Assembly (NCBI GenBank): GCA_030142905.1
Contig: JASJOG010000147.1
Location: 62,001 to 126,000, forward strand
Reading direction: 5' to 3'
Length of the DNA: 64,000 nt
Source of the DNA: Heliopora coerulea
Lineage: Eukaryota > Cnidaria > Anthozoa > Scleralcyonacea > Helioporidae
This document shows positions 55,425 through 64,000 of the stretch, piece by piece (the first letter of the stretch is position 1; each line of letters opens with the position of its first letter). Under the pieces are notes generated by a model. It was not told the DNA's origin. It saw only the letters and a list, made by a program, of their open reading frames with translations, and searched no databases. A program made the translations under genes and the position numbers.

Positions 55425-58400
55425 AATAATCATACACTCACTTGTCTATGGGGTGACTATAATAATAGTCACCTCACAGACAGGTCTCGTTGACAATTAA
55501 ACAGAACACCGGACGCATTAACCGCAGTATTATCGTTATGATATGAGTTTAACCTTATTGCAAGGATTATTGTGCTATCAAGGCCAAGGTTATCCCTTCA
55601 AACTTAAATAGAAAACAGAGTTCCATACCCACAGGGTTATCTTTGCACTGAGATGACCTGTTACCTGGTGTTGAAAAAGACATGATTCATTACAATTTGT
55701 AAAATCATCGCGAGGAAAAAATAGACATTCTTCTGTTCGAGGTATTTGCCTGAGGTGCTAGACAATTTCCGGCATTCTTAAGACTCGTTTACCTCACAGG
55801 ATTTTTATACATTGAAGTTGGGTGTCACCAGCATTCCTTTTATTTGTGGCTATTTCTAGTCAATTGATATTCCAATAGTGTCGGGTGGCCGCATTTCCTT
55901 TCCATGAGTTTTATTCATGCAATTATGGAATGAGCCAACGCAATTTCAGCTTAAAGGATACTCTATACTTATTCCTAATCTTGTTGCCGAAGAATAAATA
56001 CAGGTTATTCTGTTCAGCGAAGGTATAGCAGAACTAATTTACAATGACGCGTGAGTGTTCCTTTGTACAATGAATATTCCTTGACAGTTTTTTTGCTTCT
56101 GTGTCGGGTGCAGAAGGTGCCTTCTTCAAAGGCAACTTATGTCTTTAAACAAGAAAACAAGTTTGTGTGTACTCCTCGTTTTACACCCGCATGCGAATTC
56201 TACCCAAATTCTCTCCATGTCGTTTTTCACAATGTTGGCAGATACAGATGTTTTTAAGCTTTTAGGAACACTGAATTACCTAGATCATGACAAAGTGGGA
56301 TCACAACTGTAGCTGTTCATAAAAACCAAGACATAAAAATGAACATGAGTATTATGAACAACTTCAATCTTCAATTATACCTTTTGCTGTTCATTACCAG
56401 AAAATATACTATCATTAACGCCAACCTCAAACTCGTTAACGCAAAAATACATTCATTTTATTCAATCGACATAAACTAGCGTAGGTAAGCAACCATTTGC
56501 ATCAAAGGGCATTCCATAGCGCCAACGGACGACCATTACCACTATTCTATTATACATTAGGGATAATAAAATTTCAATTATGCAAGAGAAATATCTTGCT
56601 TAATAGAAATCTTATTATCCCTCGTGCATAGTAGAATGGTGTTAATGGTCGTCTGTTGGGGCTATAGTATGCCCTTCGATGCAAATGGTTGAGTATGTAC
56701 GCTAGTAAATGTCGATTGAATAAAATGAAGGTATTTTTGCGTTAATGAGTTTGAGGTTGGCGTTGATGATAGTATATTTTCTGGTAATGAACAGCAAAAG
56801 GTGTAGTACACCTTCTGTGTTTTTCTCAGATTCCAAAATTGCTAGAACCCGCTTAGCAAAAATAACACAGGTTGTTTGAAGAAAAAAAGCGAATGCAGTT
56901 TTTTTCCACACTGAATGAGAAATCAAATGAATACTAATTAATAATACATTAAAAGTGATTAATAATTTTGCTGCTTAATAGTCAACAAAAACAATATCCT
57001 CAAAACCTTGGCCACCGTTTTTGCTCACAACTGCACTTTTTCCATATTTAGGAGGTTCTATTTGATTGGCCCTCGGCCAGTTTCAGGATTTCTTAGCGAC
57101 TCAGGATTCCGTTTGCTTTTTGAAAACTTGCATTGAATTACCTTTTTCTGGTAATATTGGACAATTATTCGCCGAAGGTGAAGTGAATATTACTGAATAA
57201 TCCCCGGGATGAGGTCGCGGGGATTCTTCATTTTTATTCCCTGAGCCTGAGGAGAATAATTGTTTGAGTATAATTACACGTGATTATTTGAAAGAAGTAG
57301 TGAACTAGCCCTTCTCCTCGGTAACATTTACAAAGGTAACCGCCATCTTGTTTCTGAGCCTTCACTAATATTCACCTGCAGGTGAATATCGAGATTTATG
57401 ACGTAATTTTCTGGCCAATCACCACGCAGGGTTTTTGATAATCACTAGTCTATTTATACTAAATTACCTTCCCCCCACTATGTTATCTTGAAACTCCTCT
57501 CTCTTTAGCCAATCAGAATCGGGTAAAATTTTATCCATGTTATGGATACAAGTTGTTAAACCATATGATCCTGTGCAGTCTTGTTTAATTTGCACTGGAA
57601 TTTGATAATGGAAAATTGAAAATAACAGATGGCAGATTGTGGAATCAAGTGATGTAGATAAGGTGGCATTACCATATCATAGTTGAAAAACATTTAAACA
57701 TTCCAACAGCACATTTAACGAACCAAGCCAAGCCTAACCTAAATAACTCAAAGTAAATTACAGATTTTCACAAATCTTCTTTTCTAACTTAAATTTCCTT
57801 TAAATACAACATTCTTTAGTTCTGACAAGAAACGAGAATCCAATTAATATAAGTTACCATGTGCTCAATCACGGACAATCGGGAGATCATTCTTTTTAAA
57901 TTTCGATTCTGACTATGCCAGCGAAAAAGCTACCTATATTATGAAAGACATTTTGAATACGACAAAGTAGGTGAGACCTATGGCGTGTGTAACAATGCCT
58001 TCGGATCACTTCCTCATGCAAACCTTTTTGTCAAAGGTCCACGTCAGTATATGAACATTAATAATAATGTTACGTTATTATGATCTTATTGCAGACTTTT
58101 ATATAAAACTGCTTTTTTATGCACATGAACCAGTTGTTTAGAACTGTTTTGAACGTCATGTTACTGCCATATCAAATTCACCTTATTTAAATAAGGAAAA
58201 GTTACTACGTTCAATCGTGGTTCCTCGAATCCCTAATCAAACGGTTTACTAGCCAGCTCAAACATTCCGCTCACCAAATCGGGAACATTAAAAATCAAAT
58301 GGATTAGTTAATTACGTCTCGCTTCACAAGAGCTGGACATGGTACTGTTCTGACATAAATTCTTCCCGCAAGCCATATCATAGTTAACCTTGGGATTCCA

Positions 58401-61400
58401 TTCAGGTGGGGACTTGAATGACATCCTGCCATAATACTCTGGATTACCGTCGGTATTCGATTTTTAAGTAGAACTAGACAAGAACACTTGTCATGTCTCC
58501 ATAGCCCCAAACGAAATTCTCAGACTTGAAAATCACTGGGATAACATGTTTCTATTTAAAATTTATGAAACTGGGAAAACATTTTCTTCCCCAAAGATTC
58601 TTTGCGGGAGTATAAGTCGTAGCACATTATATAATTTTCTTCGTGGTGGGAGCTATAATTTTTAATTAGCTTCCGTTCAGTTGCCGACAGAACTTTGGCC
58701 CAATTACATCAAAATAGGTGGCGAGTTATAAAATAAACATTTAGTAAGTGGTAATTCCGGTAAAGAAAGTCTTTTACTGGCCCAAACAGAATAAAAAATC
58801 TGATCTTTTCGAGATAGGATTGCAAATACTCTGCAAACACTGCTAGAAATTAGACTTCCCAAATACTTCCAAAGTACTACAGTTTTGAAACTGGTGGACA
58901 AAAATCCGATTGAGGCCCCGTTTCTTTCTGAGGTTTATAGTTCTCAAAGCAATAATTAAACTTTCACACTTCAGCTAAATTATTCCTTCACTTTTTACAA
59001 ATTATTTACTGTTATGGAAAGGATTTTTTCCAATTCAAACTGACTAAACTTTCTAAGTTTTACTGTCTTCATGAAACACTTCGGTTGTGTACATAGATGG
59101 AATGAAGTAGCAGATTTGTTTGGATTTCCGCAAACTTTACAACTGAGTTAAGTATACTCAGATCGAGGTCGTCGCGAAGTTGTAATTAACATGCCTAATA
59201 CATTAAAAGTACAATCATGTGAGCTAAATTACTACAGTAATGTGGGTGGTGGAAGTGGAAGATGGAAGTTGATTTTTTTGCCGAAAGCTCGTAATAAAAA
59301 ACTATGTGGTAAGAGAACGTGTTCAATTTATTATGTCTGCATGACTGCGCTTGAGTAGTTTCAACGTCGTTCTACTTCTAGGTAAGTGCGTTGTCGCGAG
59401 CATATCAACGGTTTCACGACTACATTTGCCTACGTTAGGTCGAACGTTTTCAGTCTTTTTAATTTTAAAATACTCACCGGAGCTTCTGAAAAGATTTACA
59501 GCTAAGTGGTAAATCAATATTCACAATTCCTCACAGCATCAATGGAGTGTCAATTCATTCATATGCTTAAATTTAATCTGCTTTGTTGAATGCAGTCGCG
59601 GTTCTAGCTTGCGTAAACTTGCTAATGAGTTTGTTAAGATTGTTGGCCTTCAATATTTCAAATGTAGCCCAGTTTCCTTAGTAAAGTGTAGTGAAATAAA
59701 TGTGTTTTCTGAATCGTTCAGCTAAAAATTAAAACAATTCAAGTGCTTCGTAAAACTGATACAGTAGGCAATTACATAACTCTTGGAATTCCCTCGTACT
59801 AACTGTGCAAGTAGATTTTTCCCTATATAAGAAACGCAAGTTGCAGTTTCGTGGAAAAAAAAGTACGAGCTAGACAAGCCTCGTTTCTTGACAGAGTGCT
59901 ACCTATAAACCTCTTCTATGTGTTATGGTGATATAGTTATTTCAGTGGGACTAACATTTATTTGGAAGGAGTATTTTTCGATTAAAACGTAGCTTTTAGG
60001 AGCTGATCATATGAAGCGAGCTGGTTAACCAAGCTGGCCCGCTTTGCCTGGATCTGGCTTTAGTTCAGAAGTACACCGTAAAACGTTTCCGCGATCATGT
60101 AGTAAGCGAGCCAGCCGACTTTGCCGAGATCCCGTCTAGCATCGACCAGGATCCCACTTCACCGGACTGACCTTTTTCCATGTGAACACTTCGAACTGGG
60201 CTTGCCTCACTACTACTTCACTGCTCACGTGTCATAAATGAGGAAGGTGTGTTCCGCCCCTGTTAACCGTAATTATTTTCTCATGTGATCGCAAGGAAAA
60301 TGTCAGCCTGAATAACCGAGCAAGCCTGGTTAGTTAGCTTGATCTGCCCCCTTTGCTGTTAGTCATTGCCCAGATGATTTGCCAGCATCTCAATAGACTC
60401 CTCAAGGGTAAAAACCATATCCCATGAAGATTGTCTTTCATGTTTACGTGTCACAATTCATCGCATTAAAAAGCGTTTATTATCCTCTAATCCCTTGGCC
60501 AATAAAGCATCTCAATTAACCGTGCTAGTTTTATTTTGGTAAGATGACTACTAGAGTTAAGCAAAGCTTTTGATTCAATCGAAATTCTATGGATAGCTGA
60601 ATTTCATAACAATTTTCTATTTAGGGTCAACAGCATTTGTTCTTTTTCGAAACTTCGGGATGTCCATTTTTGTCAGAAAAATGAGAAATTTGGAAATCGT
60701 ACCAGTATAACGCGCGATTCCTTTTTTTCGCACAATTAGATTCTTCATGCGGCACGAGACGGAGTTAGTCGTTGTTGTAGCAGATACCCTTAATGTTCAT
60801 TGTGAAGTAATAATTAGCGATAATAGTTTGTGCAAGGTTACGATCATAGTAAAATTTAGACCAAATATCACTGGGGAGAGAGGAAAAACTATGAAATCGT
60901 GACCATGATTTACAGCGAAAATTACGATAATTTTAACGTTTCAAGACCTAGCCGAATTTAGTGTAATTATGATTTTCGTGAAATTCCTTGAACAAGAAAA
61001 AAGGAACCTAAAGCTTTGAAATTTCTTATAAAACCGTCTATGTGAACCGATGATGAAAAATGATGCGGTTATTTATCAAATGAACGAGCTAATCCAGAAA
61101 TACACAACAATGGTGACTACGGCGATTGAAATCATTAATTTTCAACGTTTCGACTATCTTGTAGTCATCATCAGGATGACCACATCCCGATTCCTGATGA
61201 TGACTACAAGATAATCCAAACGTTGAAAATAAAAATGATTTCAATCTTTGGAGTTACTATTGTTGTGTACTTAATCAAAATACTCAGTGGTTATCAAGTC
61301 GTCCTTTGTGACTGAGCATGTACACTTACTGTTTGGATCCTTTTCTGAGTTTGATCTTTGTGCATCGATAGTAGTGTTTGTTATCCGAACGTACGCCGAT

Positions 61401-61976
61401 AAGCCTCTAGAATAAAGTCGAACAGTGCTCGGTTGCTGGTGCCAGAGTTTTGCATTCTTTCCCTTAAAAGACTGAAAGTGGGAACTCAAAACAACCTGCA
61501 AAATTGGAGAGACAAAATGACTGTAAGTTCCGCTACACTAGTAATTGGGACAATGCTAAAAACCGCACCATGAAAAAAATGGCAGCAGGAATATAATTTG
61601 GTCTTTAGGGTTAACTGGTTGGTGTTGTTTACATACGAGCGACGTTGTTTGTCTGTCGTATTGGCTGCAGCGCTACTGTGTTGGCACTTCAAATATTTCA
61701 ATAAATTGGCCACGTCACCATTCACTTACAACGGCAAGAAACTGACAAAGCAGTAATTTACCAAATGAGGACCCTCTTCCCGTAAACGTAAAAAATATGC
61801 AAATGATTTCAACAAAGCTCTGCCCAAAATGAAAAATCCAAACAGATTAACGATTAACCTACGGCAGTGGTTGGTCCAGAATTCAAAACTCTCATCTCGG
61901 AGACACGAAGCGCTATTGTGATCAGAAGAAAAAGGAATTTGAAACATAATCTTTCAAACAGTGAGCCCATTCTCAT
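51200..61976 (-). CDS. FGF: Fibroblast growth factor, FGF8/17/18-like (gene B)
   Basis: Four minus-strand exons, 61976-61863, 61471-61330, 53089-52986 and 51394-51200, join in frame with the same phases (0, 1, 0) as gene A. They give about 184 aa. Signal peptide: MRMGSLFERLCFKFLFLLIT (a second ATG two codons in aligns with gene A's start). Core: STVRLYSRGLSAYVRITNTT, LIVIESYGPGRVAIRSK, GGYVCFDKNSVV, CHFNEIINRKNYVTFQSV, TWYLGFSHRK, KLGRKTTNGQRSIMFVKK. The third and fourth exons are 104 and 195 nt in both genes. The two proteins share roughly three quarters of core residues, differing most around the exon 3-4 junction and at the N-terminus. Expected to be a secreted FGF receptor ligand. Differing loops suggest some functional divergence. 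Both copies are open and intact. Confidence 0.88.
52407..52766. mobile_element. TIR element AAGCCTGATTCACA (360 bp)
   Basis: Ends aagcctgattcacacttgtg and cacaactgtgaatcagcctt, with internal runs of gcttatgcttgtgcttattt in both orientations. In FGF-B intron 3. Confidence 0.8.
52986..53089 (-). CDS. FGF: FGF-B exon 3 (104 nt)
   Basis: Acceptor ttttttacag, donor TGG|gtaagt. Encodes LIVIESYGPGRVAIRSKNN, then GGYVCFDKNSVVNIW. Confidence 0.9.
53739..53900. repeat. Foldback with TTTCGACT core
   Basis: Arms caaagcaacggtaactccgaa / ttcggatttaccgttgttttg and cgacgtttcgactaactttc / aaagttagtcgaaacgtcg, with poly-T in one arm. The design resembles 61101-61269. Confidence 0.75.
54998..55423. mobile_element. 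Palindromic TA-MITE CACCTTTTGCT, copy 2
   Basis: Flanked by TA (54996-54997, 55424-55425). Two long arms (catcaaagggcattccgtaa / ctatggaatgccctttgatg). In FGF-B intron 2. Confidence 0.88.
56378..56803. mobile_element. Palindromic TA-MITE CACCTTTTGCT, copy 3
   Basis: Exactly 426 bp like copies 1 and 2; TA at 56376-56377 and 56804-56805. It lies 950 bp from copy 2 in the same intron. Confidence 0.88.
56830..61320. other. FGF-B large intron 2, remaining part
   Basis: 58350-58790 and 58855-59030 align with 46630-47040 and 47150-47360 of the FGF-A intron. A G+C-richer repeat-like patch lies at 60005-60250 (gcgagctgg, gcgagccagcc). No coding ORF supported. Confidence 0.5.
61101..61269. repeat. 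Foldback with TTTCGACT core, second
   Basis: Arms tacacaacaatggtgactac / gagttactattgttgtgta outside and ttttcaacgtttcgactatc / gataatccaaacgttgaaaa inside, plus tcctgatgatgactacaaga. It lies just 3' of FGF-B exon 2. Confidence 0.75.
61330..61471 (-). CDS. FGF: FGF-B exon 2
   Basis: Acceptor cactttcag, donor AACA|gtaagt (phase 1). Encodes SFKGKNAKLWHQQP, STVRLYSRGLSAYVRI, DAQRSNSEKDPN. It is 15 nt longer than in gene A at its 5' side. Confidence 0.87.
61863..61976 (-). CDS. FGF: FGF-B exon 1 (signal peptide)
   Basis: Starts at ATG 61976 (or 61970). Hydrophobic core FLFLLITIAL; ends GPTTA|gtaggt in phase 0. Confidence 0.72.
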
Positions 61977-62344
61977 GTCAAGTTGAATTTGTCCTCCTCT
62001 TATACAACTTAACGATTAGTCGTTTAGTTCTCAGGTTTGATTGAGCAGAAATAAATTCATGGCTTATATATTTTACTTGTTGAAGAGCTTCCTGCCAGCA
62101 TAAAGAAACCGACCACGCCTTTTGTACTTCTAAATATCTTGCAAACACGTTTGTTCGAGTTGAAACGTCTTTTTGTGTAGGCAGTATGCCATTAAATAAG
62201 TGGTTCTTGACCTTTTCTTCCATTTCCCCTTCTTTGACGAGCTTTGACATGTGATTTCCTTAGTCCACAAACTCACGAGGCTCGGGTTACGTAGTTACAA
62301 ACCCTGTAAGAAACCCGTCGATGGTAAAGCACAACTGATAATCA

Positions 62345-64000
62345 CCGTAGTTTTGATTTATTTATTTATTTTTATTTTTTGATTTTAAACATTTGTTCAA
62401 GCAGAAATGATTCAATATACGCCAATTCAATGTACGAACATATTGAAAACTTAGCATGCGAATTAAAATTAGTTCTATACGTGAATTAGTGATCATTGAA
62501 TATTACTTCAATATTATTATATATAATTATTACTTCAGACTAATTACGTGTCATTACTCCAAACATAAACGGGCAAATATAAATATATTTACGGGGGTGG
62601 ATGACATAATCAAGTGAGAATAGCTTGAAGGCTCAGTAGAGAAAACAGGTTTCCCACAGCGTTAAAGATGGAAGGGAGGAGAATAATTTCTTTGCTGGCC
62701 TCGGAGTCAATGTTTAATTCTAATGAACTAAACTTATAATAGGGAACCTCGAAAACTAAAATCATGTAGGATTAGTTGGGCTTAAACGAAAGAAGAATTT
62801 TAAAATCATCGAAAACGATGATTCTCAACGCCCAATTCCGTCAACCTTAACTCTTAATTCCATTATTATATAACCAGATATCTGGTGATGTCATCCATTT
62901 CTTTGAAGATTTGAGACGATGATAGATGACTTTGAAATAAAGTGTACGGATCACTTATAATAACTAGGCTGGCTAATCGCGCTCACTTTTATCTCTACAA
63001 TCTTTCCTCGGGCGAATAAAAAATAATGAAAGAAATAACCTCAACGTGTTCTTTCACCCAAACTAAACCAATTTTATTGCGGGATTTCATTTGGGTGTGT
63101 CGATCATGCATGGTCATAGTGATGCATTTGTCAAACGAGTCAAAGGTTAATATAAATAAACGTCTCAACTTTAATTTGTATTAACAGCCCCAACAGCTCT
63201 AATCGATTCATTCATTGGGTTTTTCATTGTTTCATTTTAAATTACGCTTTATTCTGTACTTTTTCAAATTGTCGACTGCCTGTGGTTTTTGGTCAAAAGA
63301 GATCAAACTTTATTGTTATTAAGTACCTTAAACGTGTTGTGTGGTCATGCCATATTTAGTTACATTTTTTAAGCCACTTACAATCCTAGACTGATTATGT
63401 TAATCACTGCTTGGTCAGAAAAATTAGAAGCGTACACGCGACATGCCATGCCTCTTAGTTTAATGTATGTTTTTAGAAATTTTCGAAGAAAATTATTTCC
63501 TTCCGGTAATCGTATGAAATCAAAGTGATTAAACATGTTACAATTCTCCAGGGCGATATACCTCCACTGTTGAAGTTTCGTATCGGAGAGTTAAATTTCT
63601 AATCTGTTTGAACAGTTTCATAAAATCAATTAACACTCCTAGACTATAATTTAGTCTTCTAAATTCGTGGTATAAAGCCACTTCATGTCCTGTAACTTTA
63701 GCCGCAAATTCAAAATAGCGGCTTTTGTTAAGGTGAAGTGTAACAGATGAAACTTGTTTGTGATAATTATGTGAGATAATGATGGATGGACGGTGGACTG
63801 AGATTGCTGGAAGCTTTCACGACGACTGCTTTTCATAAGCAAGCAACAAAGAAGGTCAAGGAAATGGAATTATGACTAATCTTGGAATAAATATTAGTGA
63901 TCAGCACAAAACACGGAATAAAGCCATAACAAAGTAAAAATGGGTTATATTAAGTGAACTATTTTCAGTCTAAGTAAGACAGTTTATTAAGTTAACTTAC
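62345..64000. other. Upstream of FGF-B, nothing recognised
   Basis: AT-rich, with a (TTTAT)n run near 62350-62380. No ORF with coding character. Confidence 0.45.

Noticed and set aside
61978..62250. 90-aa minus ORF just upstream of FGF-B exon 1
   Set aside because: The first ~20 codons align with sequence upstream of FGF-A, where the frame soon stops; more likely 5' UTR or promoter.

Overview
The window is eukaryotic nuclear DNA from an anthozoan cnidarian, most likely a stony coral. It is AT-rich and sparsely coding. Genes are split by GT-AG introns, and introns and spacers are full of short TIR transposons (MITEs), foldback elements and tRNA-derived SINEs. A long single-exon NB-ARC/TPR gene of the type expanded in corals is present. 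The species call is inference; nothing in the sequence names it.

Layout. (1) 1-9.4 kb, + strand: the 3' two thirds of CCDC25, six exons from 1667 to a TAA at 9150-9152; the 5' exons lie left of the window. (2) 9.4-14.3 kb: repeats, including a LINE reverse transcriptase relic and a Penelope-like GIY-YIG relic. (3) 14.3-17.4 kb: three small secreted-protein genes, two of them divergent (one with an 86-nt intron that is hidden in simple ORF calls) and one with a very cationic helix and a KDEL-like tail. (4) 17.4-22.0 kb: repeats. (5) 22.0-26.6 kb, + strand: an NLR-like gene with HEPN-like domain, membrane segment, NB-ARC and 14 TPRs. It stops at a CAG-to-TAG change and is followed by about four decayed TPR units. 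(6) 26.8-37 kb: foldback elements, SINEs, a second copy of the cationic secreted gene (30008-30454), and a 2.0-kb TTAA-flanked transposon with an internally deleted transposase. (7) 38-62 kb, - strand: two tandem, complete, four-exon FGF genes (about 173 and 184 aa) of FGF8/17/18-like type. Their exon phases match, and two exons have the same length in both copies (104 and 195 nt). Neither is visible as a long ORF. (8) 62.4-64 kb: no gene seen.

Functionally there are three themes. One is a conserved housekeeping or membrane gene (CCDC25). The second is a probable immune neighbourhood, an NLR-like gene flanked on both sides by copies of a small secreted cationic protein. The third is a developmental signalling locus, two FGF ligands made by tandem duplication, whose large intron and upstream sequence still align between copies. 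No tRNA, rRNA, CRISPR or virus was recognised. All repeat families are named only by their visible structure.
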